A stretch of 64,000 nt of DNA from Veillonellaceae bacterium (GCA_022771805.1 JALELM010000020.1:62001-126000), one strand, 5' to 3'; counted from the stretch's first letter, positions 18,756 to 26,415 are shown. A program made the numbers and translations. Notes: generated by a model not told the origin, from the sequence alone.

Positions 18756-19784
18756 ATGGATACGGAATATTATCGTAATTTTATGGCTATGGTGGAAGCG
18801 GGCAATATGACTCGGGCGGCGGAGTTTTTGCATATTACGCAACCGACACTCAGCAAGCAGTTGCAGCTGTTGGAAAAGATGTACGGTACGAAATTGATCA
18901 TTGCCGCGCGCGGACGCCGTCGCATGCATTTGACCGAGGCCGGTGAAACGCTGTATCGGCGCTCGAAGCATATTTGCTCCTTGGAGGATCTCGCTTTGGA
19001 TGAGGTGGCCAGCGTGACTCGGGAAGTGCGCGGCGTGCTGCGGTTCAGTATCTCACAGGGGCGATCGCATAATTTTATCCGGAAAGTCCTGACCGGGTTC
19101 CATGCACGGTATCCGCAGGTTACATTTGAAATGCACGAAGGGATCATCACGACGCAGCAGGAAGAATTGCTGATGGGCATTACCGATCTCGGCATTTGCA
19201 ATACGGAACTGACGCAACCGGATCAATTCGAGGTGCTGTTTACGCGCGAAGAAGAGTTGACGGTCGTTGCCCGCCCGGGGTTTTTAGGGTCGCATCCGGA
19301 CGGGAATGTGACTTTGGAGATGTTGCAGGAGGTGCCGTTGGCGATTTCCGGCGGCTGTGCGGGGATGTTGCGGAAGCACATCGGTAATTTGTATGATTAC
19401 TTTCACCCGATCGCCATTTGTACGACGAAGAGCTCGGCGATTGCTTGGGCGCAAACGGGGGAAGTGGCAGCACTGATCCCGGCCGAACCGAACGAGGTGT
19501 TGGATCCGGAGCTGCAACGTTTGCGCGTGGAGTGCGGCGATATCCGGTTGAGTAAATCCATCGTGCGAGCACTCAATCGGCCGCTTTCGCATGTGGCGGA
19601 AGTATTCCTGCGTTATTATGCCGATACGCGCAGGAATGAAGCGGAGCAGAGCGGCGGCATTTGTGAAGAGGAGCCGAAGCTGCAGGGGCGCGTAACGAGC
19701 AAGAGACGGGGAAAGCAAAACAGAAAGAGAGCGAAACAGAACAGACAGAACAGAAAGACGGATATGGAAAGCAAGGGAAAATAA
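18756..19784 (+). CDS. LysR-family transcriptional regulator with basic C-terminal tail
   Basis: The N-terminal winged helix (YYRNFMAMVEAGNMTRAAEFLHITQPTLSKQL) is followed by an effector-binding domain ending around NRPLSHVAEVFLRYY. ATG 18756 is chosen because the helix-turn-helix starts there. Starts at 18672 (AAGGA close upstream) or 18702 are possible and would add up to 28 residues. The last 45-50 residues are a Lys/Arg/Gln-rich tail unlike other LysR proteins. It is divergent from the SLC13 carrier and is the natural candidate to regulate it. Confidence 0.88.
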   Translation: MDTEYYRNFMAMVEAGNMTRAAEFLHITQPTLSKQLQLLEKMYGTKLIIAARGRRRMHLTEAGETLYRRSKHICSLEDLALDEVASVTREVRGVLRFSISQGRSHNFIRKVLTGFHARYPQVTFEMHEGIITTQQEELLMGITDLGICNTELTQPDQFEVLFTREEELTVVARPGFLGSHPDGNVTLEMLQEVPLAISGGCAGMLRKHIGNLYDYFHPIAICTTKSSAIAWAQTGEVAALIPAEPNEVLDPELQRLRVECGDIRLSKSIVRALNRPLSHVAEVFLRYYADTRRNEAEQSGGICEEEPKLQGRVTSKRRGKQNRKRAKQNRQNRKTDMESKGK

Positions 19785-19813
19785 AAAAAGACCGCGTAAG
19801 CGGTCTTTTTTAT
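19785..19813 (+). terminator. Terminator after the lysR gene
   Basis: AAAAAGACCGC-GTAA-GCGGTCTTTTT hairpin directly after the stop codon. Confidence 0.88.
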
Positions 19814-19816
19814 TCG

Positions 19817-19900
19817 GTACCGGTATCGCCGGAGAAGCGTAGCCACCCGAGAGCTTCGGTATATTTCCCCAAGTATACCGCTACCGTACGATACCGGTAC
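19817..19900. other. 84-bp structured inverted repeat, candidate ncRNA or small element
   Basis: Outer 12-bp perfect arms GTACCGGTATCG (19817-19828) and CGATACCGGTAC (19889-19900). Inside are a CGGTATA/TATACCG hairpin (19857-19863 with 19874-19880) and GTAGC/GCTAC (19839-19843 with 19880-19884). The arms also share near-identical GGTATC/GGTATA and GATACC/TATACC blocks, so alternative pairings exist. On the minus strand it lies directly downstream of the promoter-like module at 19927-19961. No coding frame of note; function unknown. Confidence 0.5.
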
Positions 19901-19926
19901 TTTCAGTGTAGCGGTTGCGGCTTCAT

Positions 19927-19995
19927 TTGTAAAATGTAAGTCTGCTATATATAATGCAAAATCTGCTATAAAAAGCGGCTATATATAATGCAAAA
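19927..19995. repeat. Promoter-like repeat module A with an 18-bp direct repeat
   Basis: GCTATATATAATGCAAAA occurs at 19944-19961 and again at 19978-19995. The first copy sits in a module that reads as TTGTAA-N17-TATAAT on the plus strand (19927-19955) and as TTGCAT-N17-CATTTT on the minus strand. The same module recurs at 20419-20451, and partly at 20865-20905. The plus-strand reading would start near 19962 and could make a short RNA ending at the hairpin at 20052-20080. Confidence 0.55.
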
Positions 19996-20050
19996 CTTGC
20001 GAGATCCCTTCGTCGGCAACCGGTAAGAAGTGATGAAAACCTTGGCAAGT

Positions 20051-20081
20051 AAAAAGTCTGCCGCAGTATGGCAGACTTTTA
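20051..20081. terminator. Terminator of the first small island gene
   Basis: AAAAGTCTGCC / GGCAGACTTTT hairpin with T-runs on both strands, 20 bases after the minus-strand stop. It is followed on the minus strand by TTGCC, as is the terminator of the paralogous gene. Confidence 0.8.
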
Positions 20082-20100
20082 TGCTGTGACGAAATTGTCG

Positions 20101-20352
20101 TCAGTGCAAAGACGAGCGAACCGAATCAATGTCCACCCCGGAGTGGTAGTATATGAGATCCGCTCGAGCTAAACGCTTTCGGCACAAGTAACGGTATATA
20201 CCGTTGAGTCGGAATATCTCGCTTCGGCTTACCGCCGGCACGATCCACGGAGACAAGTCGGTGCATTGTCTGTGCGGACGATAGCGGTCGGCAGCTGCGA
20301 GGCGTACGACAATAAGATGCCGAATGAACGCAAGCCATATTTTTCGTACCAT
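20101..20352 (-). CDS. Small protein of unknown function with duplicated RHL/AD-YY motif (paralog 1)
   Basis: An 83-residue basic protein. ATG 20352 is chosen because AAGGAGGT lies seven bases upstream; an in-frame ATG 13 codons earlier lacks a site. It contains two copies of one motif, FIRHLIVVRLAAAD near residue 10 and IYRYLCRKRLARAD near residue 55. Arg, Leu, Arg, Leu, Ala, Ala and Asp match at identical spacing. The second copy is followed by a Tyr-Tyr pair, the first by Tyr-Arg. The neighbouring gene at 20567-20809 encodes a paralog with the same architecture, ribosome site and terminator layout. No family recognised; no signal peptide or clear TM segment. Confidence 0.65.
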   Translation of the reverse strand: MVRKIWLAFIRHLIVVRLAAADRYRPHRQCTDLSPWIVPAVSRSEIFRLNGIYRYLCRKRLARADLIYYHSGVDIDSVRSSLH

Positions 20353-20418
20353 GCTCGGACCTCCTTTCACGGCCATTCGTGCCTTGCTCAAGTTCTACGT
20401 TAGCGCATAACGGGAGGT

Positions 20419-20451
20419 TTGTAAAATATAAGTAGGTCATATATAATACAA
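20419..20451. promoter_or_regulatory. Bidirectional promoter-like module B
   Basis: On the minus strand, TTGTAT (20451-20446), 17 bases and TATTTT (20428-20423), upstream of paralog 1 with a leader of about 64 bases. On the plus strand the same bases read TTGTAA (20419-20424), 17 bases and TATAAT (20442-20447). Module A at 19927 shares almost the whole sequence. A third, weaker relative (ACTTGTATTTTAC on the minus strand) lies upstream of paralog 2 at about 20873-20885. Confidence 0.6.
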
Positions 20452-20490
20452 AAATTTGCGGCAGCGGCGGTTTCTGCAAGCAAGGCAATT

Positions 20491-20530
20491 AAAAACGGAA
20501 CGAGTCGGCGTTTCCGTCGACTCATTCCGT
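20491..20530 (-). terminator. Terminator of the second small island gene
   Basis: On the minus strand, a 13-bp stem ACGGAATGAGTCG / CGACTCGTTCCGT with one mismatch, followed by TTTTT. It lies 36 bases after the paralog 2 stop. Confidence 0.8.
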
Positions 20531-20566
20531 TGTCGTGCCGCATATGCCCCTGCGGCGGTACGAAGC

Positions 20567-20809
20567 TTAACGTTTGAAAGTGGGACATGCTGCGGCATTA
20601 TAGTACATGCGATCCGCTTGTCGTAAGCGCTTCGTGCACAGATGCTTGTAAGCGCCGCGCATGCGCGACACTTTGCGTCGTGTCCGTGCCGGAGCTGTTG
20701 GAGATGGCGTTTCCGCGGTTTCGCGGCTACCGTAGTACCAGTCCGCATGGGCGCGACGCTTAGCGAGCAGATGACGAGCAATAGAATTTTCCCCGATTCC
20801 ATTGGCCAT
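20567..20809 (-). CDS. Small protein of unknown function with duplicated RHL/AD-YY motif (paralog 2)
   Basis: An 80-residue basic protein. ATG 20809 has AAAGGAGG seven bases upstream, in a context (ATGAAAGGAGGGACGGTC) matching that of paralog 1. Motif copies: IARHLLAKRRAHAD-W-YY near residue 10 and AYKHLCTKRLRQAD-RM-YY near residue 55, joined by a Pro/Thr/Arg-rich linker. All four copies in the two proteins share [RK]-[HY]-L, then an Arg, then Ala-Asp followed by Tyr. A short helical nucleic-acid-binding repeat is possible but is a guess. The gene forms a unit of about 455 bp duplicated with paralog 1. Confidence 0.65.
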   Translation of the reverse strand: MANGIGENSIARHLLAKRRAHADWYYGSRETAETPSPTAPARTRRKVSRMRGAYKHLCTKRLRQADRMYYNAAACPTFKR

Positions 20810-20925
20810 GACCGTCCCTCCTTTCATCATTATTTGAGTCCCGACTATAGATTAGCCGAGCTTATGATGAAAGTAAAATACAAGTATTTTGGGTTAGGTA
20901 TAGAATTATGGAATATATAGCGGAT

Positions 20926-21564
20926 TTACTTCGCCTCCGCGCGCAAAGGAATGGGGATGTCCAGTTTCTCGCCGGTCGCGATACGAATGCGCGCGGCGCT
21001 GAGTTCGATCAGGTCTGCAGTAAATGCGGCGACTAAGTCCGCTGGTACATCGACAGTCCAGGTGACCTCGGCGGCAAATTCACGTTCCGTCACCCGGTAC
21101 GGCTGATCCTGCCAAGCTTTTTCGACGGCGCCGATCAGGTCGTAGGGAATGACGACGGAGTGGCGGATGTGCGGAATAAAGCGGACGAGCGGAGCTTGCC
21201 GCAATGCTTCCGCCAGGCTGCCGCCGTAGGCGCGAACCAAGCCGCCCGTACCCAGCTTGATGCCGCCGAAGTAGCGAGTGACCACGGCGAGAATATCAGT
21301 CACATCCCGGTGCTGCAGGACGGTCAGCATCGGACGGCCGGCAGTTCCTGCGGGTTCGCCGTCGTCGTTCGACTGCTCGCGGATTTGCACCGTGCCGAGA
21401 CGGAAGGCACTGCAATGGTGAGTTGCGTCCCGCTCCCGTTTCTTGATGGCGGCCAACGCTTCGCGGGCTTGACTTTCCGTTTGCGCCGGGATCAGATCGA
21501 CGAGGAAGCGGGATTTTTTTATTACGGTTTCCGAGTGAAAAGGATCCAAGATGGAAATATGCAT
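20926..21564 (-). CDS. YigZ/IMPACT family protein
   Basis: A 212-residue protein with the N-terminal UPF0029 domain: KKSRFLVDLIPAQTE, then HHCSAFRLG, SNDDGEPAGTAGRPML, YFGGIKLGTGGLVRAYG. A C-terminal DUF1949-like domain follows. The family is linked to translation control or prolidase-like activity, without a settled role in bacteria. ATG 21564 has AAAGGAGGAG upstream; the frame extends 55 codons further but without homology. Confidence 0.92.
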   Translation of the reverse strand: MHISILDPFHSETVIKKSRFLVDLIPAQTESQAREALAAIKKRERDATHHCSAFRLGTVQIREQSNDDGEPAGTAGRPMLTVLQHRDVTDILAVVTRYFGGIKLGTGGLVRAYGGSLAEALRQAPLVRFIPHIRHSVVIPYDLIGAVEKAWQDQPYRVTEREFAAEVTWTVDVPADLVAAFTADLIELSAARIRIATGEKLDIPIPLRAEAK

Positions 21565-21764
21565 AACTCCTCCTTTCTGTAAACATAACGGATACGATCG
21601 GAGAATGCAAGCCCGTGCTACAATGAAAAACAAAACGTCGATTTCCGCCGGAAGTAAAAAGAAGCGCTGCGCCTCGTTTTTGCATAGTGGATTCATGTCA
21701 AAATGAAGAAAGGTGAAATTTTTTAGCATGATTTGGCGCGCGGCGCTGCAAAAATCGGAAGATT

Positions 21765-21781
21765 TACAGTTGTGCTATACT
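21765..21781 (+). promoter_or_regulatory. copA promoter with possible cop-box
   Basis: Extended -10 TGC-TATACT (21773-21781) with no good -35. TACAGTTGTG at 21765-21774 overlaps it and matches the CopY operator TACANNTGTA except at the last base. No copY or csoR gene is adjacent. Confidence 0.45.
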
Positions 21782-21840
21782 GTAGATAGAAACAATTCGA
21801 TAAATAAGTCCGTTTGGGATTCGGACGGAAAGGAATCGGT

Positions 21841-23967
21841 ATGGCAAGACAGGTATATGATATTACCGGGATGCATTGTGCAGCCTGTGTGGCGAGGATT
21901 GAAAAGGTAGTCGGGCGGCTGGACGGCGTTTCGTCCGTACAGGTGAATCTGCTCACCGGCCGGGCGGATGTGGAGTACGATGCGGCTCGGCTGAGTGCCG
22001 CGGATGTGGCGGCGGCGATCGAGAAGATCGGTTTTGGTGCGGCGGTTGCGCGCCGAGAAGCGCGCGATCCGGGGCGCGAGGCGCGCCGGGCAGGACGGCG
22101 TTTTCTGCTGGCGGCCGTGCTGACGTTGCCGCTGATGCTCGGTATGATCGGACATCTGGCCGGTTGGTGGCCGATGTTGCCGGCGTGGGCGGAGTGTGTG
22201 TTGGCGACGGCCGTCATGGCCGGGCCGGGGAACGGCTTTTATCGCGGTGCGCTGAGCGCTTGGCGTACCCGGGCGTTGACGATGGATACGCTCGTTTCGC
22301 TCGGCACGCTGACCGCTTTCGGCTATTCCGTATATTCCTGGCTGACGGGCGGGCATGAGCTGTATTTTGAAACGGCGGCCGGCCTGCTTACCTTTCTGTT
22401 GCTCGGCGGATACCTGGAAGCCTTGGCGAAGCAACGTACGGGGCGCGAACTGACGGCGCTGCTTGCGGTGGCACCGGCACGGGCGCAGGTCTTGCGCGAC
22501 GGAGAGTATGCGGACGTCCTGGCGACGGAAGTGGCGGTCGGCGATACCCTGCGTGTGCGCGCCGGCGAACAGGTGCCGGTGGACGGTGTGATCCTTTCCG
22601 GGCGGGCGACGCTTACGGAAGCCATGGTGACGGGAGAGAGTATGCCCGTCCTCAAAGAGAAAGGGGCGACCGTAATCGGCGGCACGCTCAACGGCTTGAC
22701 CCCGTTTACCATGCGGGCGACGGCGGTCGGCGAGGCGACCATGCTGGCGCAGATCATTCGCGTCGTCGAAGCGGCGCAACAGTCGCAGGCACCGATCCAA
22801 CGACTGGCGGATCGGGTGGCCGGCGTTTTTGTGCCGGTGGTGATCATGCTTGCGGCACTGACGGGGTTGGCCTATTACTTCGTGCTGGCGCCGGGAAATG
22901 TGGAAATCGCCCTGCTGCGAACGGTCGCAGTCCTGGTGATTGCGTGTCCCTGTGCACTCGGCTTGGCTACTCCGACCTCGGTCATGGTCGGCTCGGGAGT
23001 CGGAGCGGCGCAGGGAATCCTGTTCAAGTCCGCGGCGCATTTGGAAGAAACGGGGCGTCTGACCACTCTGTTTTTTGACAAAACGGGTACGCTGACACGC
23101 GGCGAACCGAGTGTAACGGGCATCGCAACACCTCTTGCGGAGGAGAAATTTTTGTGCTTGGTGGCCGGTTTGGAAACCGTTTCGCAACATCGTTTGGCGA
23201 CCGGTGTGCTCGCGTATGCGGCGGAGCGCAAGGTGGAACCGGCCGCGGTGACGGAGGCGGAGGAAATACCCGGCACGGGAGTTGCGGGCGTGATCGACGG
23301 TGTCCGTTACACGTTCGGCCGTCCCCGGGAAGAATCCGCACAGCGCATGAGCTGGGAAGCGGAGGGCTATACCGTAACCGAATTGCGGCGGGAAGACGAA
23401 AGTCTCGGCCTGCTGGCGATTGCCGATACGTTGCGCGCCGATGCGGCAGCGACCGTGCGTGACCTGCGCGCGCTCGGCATCCGTACGGAGATGATCAGCG
23501 GTGACAATGCGGCGACGACGCGAGCCGTCGCGGCGCGTGTCGGCGTGGATCATGCGACGGCCGAAGTGCTGCCGCTCGGCAAGGCGGAATTGGTAGCGGC
23601 GGCACCGGGCAAAGTCGGGGTCGTCGGCGACGGGATCAATGACGCGCCCGCATTGGCGACGGCAGCTGTCGGGATTGCCGTCGGCGGCGGTACGGATGTC
23701 GCCCTGGAAGCGGCGGATGTGGTGCTGCTGCGCGGCCGGATTTACGACACGGTGCGTGCGGTGGTGCTCTCGCGCGCGACGATGCGTAATATCCGCCAGA
23801 ACCTGTTCTGGGCGTGCATTTACAACGGTATCGGTATTCCGTTGGCGGCGGCCGGATACCTTTCCCCGCTGGTCGCCGGTACCGCAATGGCATTCAGCTC
23901 GGTGTCCGTCGTGCTCAATGCGTTGCGGTTGCGGCGGGTGCAATTGCCGGAAGCGCCGCAAGAATGA
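21841..23967 (+). CDS. copA: Copper-exporting P1B-type ATPase
   Basis: A 708-residue Cu(I) efflux pump. A single N-terminal heavy-metal domain (GMHCAAC, Cys13 and Cys16) is followed by eight TM helices, the CPC ion site in VIACPCALGLATPTS, the phosphorylation motif DKTGTLT and the hinge GDGINDAPAL. ATG 21841 follows GGAAAGGAATCGGT; an in-frame start nine codons earlier is less likely. Monocistronic, ended by a hairpin directly after the stop. Confidence 0.95.
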   Translation: MARQVYDITGMHCAACVARIEKVVGRLDGVSSVQVNLLTGRADVEYDAARLSAADVAAAIEKIGFGAAVARREARDPGREARRAGRRFLLAAVLTLPLMLGMIGHLAGWWPMLPAWAECVLATAVMAGPGNGFYRGALSAWRTRALTMDTLVSLGTLTAFGYSVYSWLTGGHELYFETAAGLLTFLLLGGYLEALAKQRTGRELTALLAVAPARAQVLRDGEYADVLATEVAVGDTLRVRAGEQVPVDGVILSGRATLTEAMVTGESMPVLKEKGATVIGGTLNGLTPFTMRATAVGEATMLAQIIRVVEAAQQSQAPIQRLADRVAGVFVPVVIMLAALTGLAYYFVLAPGNVEIALLRTVAVLVIACPCALGLATPTSVMVGSGVGAAQGILFKSAAHLEETGRLTTLFFDKTGTLTRGEPSVTGIATPLAEEKFLCLVAGLETVSQHRLATGVLAYAAERKVEPAAVTEAEEIPGTGVAGVIDGVRYTFGRPREESAQRMSWEAEGYTVTELRREDESLGLLAIADTLRADAAATVRDLRALGIRTEMISGDNAATTRAVAARVGVDHATAEVLPLGKAELVAAAPGKVGVVGDGINDAPALATAAVGIAVGGGTDVALEAADVVLLRGRIYDTVRAVVLSRATMRNIRQNLFWACIYNGIGIPLAAAGYLSPLVAGTAMAFSSVSVVLNALRLRRVQLPEAPQE

Positions 23968-23994
23968 AAAGCCCTTCAGATGGAGGGCTTTTTC
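23968..23994 (+). terminator. copA terminator
   Basis: AAAGCCCT / AGGGCTTTTT hairpin with an eight-base loop, immediately after the stop codon. Confidence 0.85.
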
Positions 23995-24028
23995 TGCCGG
24001 AGGCAGGGAAAAGAAGACGAATAGTTTG

Positions 24029-24091
24029 CAATTTATGCAAGAATGTAATTTATGCAAGAGTATACAAAAAAATAAGCGGCTGTGCTATGAT
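24029..24091 (+). promoter_or_regulatory. Promoter and direct-repeat operator of the ABC operon
   Basis: Two 14-base direct repeats, [CT]AATTTATGCAAGA at 24029-24042 and 24046-24059, with a 17-base period. They are followed by an extended -10 TGC-TATGAT (24083-24091) with a poor -35. Repeats ending near -39 ahead of a weak -35 are the usual layout of an activator site. The activator is not identified. Confidence 0.55.
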
Positions 24092-24156
24092 AAATTTATA
24101 AAGACCGAGATGTGTATCGGTCGGTGTGTAGTATGTGTGGTAAGGAGGACAGAAGG

Positions 24157-25449
24157 ATGTTCAAAAGAAAGAAGTGGCTGGCGGTAGCACTTACTGCTCT
24201 GATGGCGCTCGGCTTGACCGGGTGCGGCAGCGACGGGCAGAAGTCGACGGAAGGCAAGACGGAACTTACATTCTGGCACGTGTATTCGGAAAACTTCGGC
24301 GCACCGGAAATCAAGGCGATGGTGGACGAATTCAACAAGTCGCAGGACAAGGTTGTGGTCAAAGCCGTCTACAATCCGGATATGTATCCGGGCCTGATGC
24401 AGAACCTGCAGGCGGAAGTCGCCTCGGGCAAGTATCCGGGCATGGTAATGATCGGCTACAATTACTTGAAATATTTCGAACAGAACTTCAAATATGCATC
24501 GCCGACGGAGATCACGACAAATCTCGTGCCGGAAGATAAGGACTATCTCCAAAAGAATTTCCTGCCGAATATTCTGAGTTTGGCGGAAACCAACGGCCAT
24601 CAGGTCGGCGTGCCGTTCTCGATCAGCGCACCGATTCTTTACTACAATGCGGATCTCTATCGTGCGGCCGGCTTGGATCCGGACAAAGCGCCGCAGACTT
24701 GGGAAGATGTCCGCAACGATGCGCGGGCGATTAAGGAAGCGACCGGCAACTATGGTTTCTACATGCAGGAATACCAGGACAACTGGTCGGTGCAGGGCTT
24801 GCTGGAAAGTAACGGCGCGCGGATGCTGAGCGACGACGGCAAACAGGCGACCTTCGCTTCGCCGGAAGCGGTAGAGGCGTACAACTTGCTGCAAGGAATG
24901 GTTCGTGATGAAAAATCCGCATTGCACATCGGTGCGGATGAAGGGATTGCGGCTTTCAGTAGCGGTAAAGTAGGTATTTTGGCGGGATCCAGCGCCAAGA
25001 TCGGCACGATCAGTAAGTCGGCTTCGTTCGAGTTGCGCGGCGCACCGTACCCGTATTTCGAAGGCAAAGAACGCCGTCTGCCGGTCGGTGGGAACTTCTT
25101 GGCGATTACCGCACAGGATCCGGAGCAGCAAAAGGCGGCTTGGGAATTCCTGAAATTCATGATGAAAGAAAGCAATCTGGCGAAGTGGACCATCGGCACG
25201 GGTTACCTGCCGCCGCGTAAAGAGGCGATGAACGACCCGGCACTTAAGGAACAGATCGAAAAGAGCGAACCGTTGCGGGCCGCTTTTGAAGAAATGGAAA
25301 CGCTTGTGCTGTGGGCGGCATTCCCCGGTGATGTCGGAGTTCGGGCGGAAAAAATGTTTGCCGATGCGCGCGATGAAATCCTGAACGGTCAGGATGCCGA
25401 GACCGTCTTGCAACGTGCGCAGGATGAACTGAATGCACTTTTGAAATAG
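24157..25449 (+). CDS. ABC transporter solute-binding lipoprotein (carbohydrate/glycerol-phosphate type)
   Basis: A 430-residue family 1 (UgpB/MalE-like) binding protein. Signal peptide with lipobox LTGC near residue 24, then TELTFWHVYSE, ILYYNADLYRAAGLDP and GKVGILAGSSAKIG. ATG 24157 sits 8 bases after AAGGAGG. It heads an operon with two permeases, an ATPase and a TIM-barrel enzyme. The layout resembles ugp (sn-glycerol-3-phosphate) systems, but the substrate cannot be proved from sequence. Confidence 0.88.
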   Translation: MFKRKKWLAVALTALMALGLTGCGSDGQKSTEGKTELTFWHVYSENFGAPEIKAMVDEFNKSQDKVVVKAVYNPDMYPGLMQNLQAEVASGKYPGMVMIGYNYLKYFEQNFKYASPTEITTNLVPEDKDYLQKNFLPNILSLAETNGHQVGVPFSISAPILYYNADLYRAAGLDPDKAPQTWEDVRNDARAIKEATGNYGFYMQEYQDNWSVQGLLESNGARMLSDDGKQATFASPEAVEAYNLLQGMVRDEKSALHIGADEGIAAFSSGKVGILAGSSAKIGTISKSASFELRGAPYPYFEGKERRLPVGGNFLAITAQDPEQQKAAWEFLKFMMKESNLAKWTIGTGYLPPRKEAMNDPALKEQIEKSEPLRAAFEEMETLVLWAAFPGDVGVRAEKMFADARDEILNGQDAETVLQRAQDELNALLK

Positions 25450-25458
25450 TTTCGTGGG

Positions 25459-25484
25459 AAGGAGGCTCGCCGAGCCTCCTTTTG
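25459..25484 (+). terminator. Intercistronic hairpin between binding protein and permease genes
   Basis: AAGGAGGCTC-GCC-GAGCCTCCTT followed by TTG. It is a terminator-like stem inside the operon, likely to give partial termination or mRNA protection so that the binding protein is made in excess over the permeases. Confidence 0.7.
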
Positions 25485-25500
25485 ACGAGAAGGAGGATGT

Positions 25501-26415
25501 ATGCAAACACGAATCGGACGCACGCTGTCCGGACGGTCTCGGCGGGAGCGTTGGCTGGCGTTTACGCTGATTGCTCCGGCCCTGATCGTGTTCCTGTTGT
25601 TCATGTTCTGGCCGTTGGCCTACACGGTCTATCTGAGCTTTTTCAAGTGGAATATGGTCTCGCCGAATATGGTCGCGGTCGGGATCGATAATTACATCGC
25701 GGTGCTGAAAGATCCCGTGACTTGGCAAATTATGCGCAACACGGTGATCTACCTGGTCGTCTTGGTCGTATTTTCGTTTTTGTTGCCGTATGTGATGGCT
25801 TTCATCAATCAGTTTCTGATGCAGAAGGCACGCGGTTGGTACAAAACGCTGCTGTTTGTACCGAGTATGATTTCGCTTGTGGTCGGCGCGATCGTTTTCC
25901 AGTGGATTTTCAATCCGCTCACCGGGCCGGTCGGAAATCTGGCGCAAATGTTCGGTTGGACCTTGCCGAGTTGGTCGAAGACAGCGGATCTGGTTATTTT
26001 CGTGATCTCACTTGTCGCCGTGTACAAAGCGTTCGGCTACAATTTTCTCATCCTGCTTTCCGGGGTATCCTCGGTGCCGGAAGAGTTGATCGAAGCGGCG
26101 AAACTGGAAAAGACGCCCAAGCGCACGATTTTCAGCAAGATCGTCGTGCCGCTGACGTCTTCCTCCGCTATTTATATTTTGATTATGTGCATGGTGCAGG
26201 GGATCCAGTACGTCTTTACGCCGATCAAGGTGCTGACACAGGGCGGGCCGAATAATGCGAGTTCGAACGTCATCTATCGTGCTTACGAGACGGCATTTAC
26301 CTATTACGAGACGGGGATATCGTCGGTTATTTCCGTGCTGACGCTGGTGCTGTTCATGGTCTTGCTGTACCTGGAGTTCCGCTACGTGGAGCAGGAGGTA
26401 TACTATGAAAACTAA
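25501..26415 (+). CDS. ABC transporter permease (UgpA/MalF-like)
   Basis: A 304-residue inner-membrane protein with six TM helices and the EAA loop EELIEAAKLEKTPKRTIFSKIVVPL. An AGAAGGAGG site precedes the start. It overlaps the next permease by 11 bases and pairs with it as a heterodimeric channel. Confidence 0.9.
   Translation: MQTRIGRTLSGRSRRERWLAFTLIAPALIVFLLFMFWPLAYTVYLSFFKWNMVSPNMVAVGIDNYIAVLKDPVTWQIMRNTVIYLVVLVVFSFLLPYVMAFINQFLMQKARGWYKTLLFVPSMISLVVGAIVFQWIFNPLTGPVGNLAQMFGWTLPSWSKTADLVIFVISLVAVYKAFGYNFLILLSGVSSVPEELIEAAKLEKTPKRTIFSKIVVPLTSSSAIYILIMCMVQGIQYVFTPIKVLTQGGPNNASSNVIYRAYETAFTYYETGISSVISVLTLVLFMVLLYLEFRYVEQEVYYEN

Noticed and set aside
19616-19846. 76-codon hydrophobic minus-strand frame opposite the lysR tail
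   Set aside because: The Phe/Leu-rich sequence is simply the complement of the Lys/Arg/Gln-rich tail, and it spans the lysR terminator.
21775-24057. 760-codon minus-strand frame opposite copA
   Set aside because: It is a mirror frame of a well-conserved copper ATPase; His/Arg/Gln-rich, without motifs, ribosome site or promoter. High-G+C coding DNA gives such frames.
24085-25947. 620-codon minus-strand frame opposite the solute-binding protein and first permease
   Set aside because: Spans two genuine genes and their intergenic hairpin, with no domain and no start signal; an antisense artefact.
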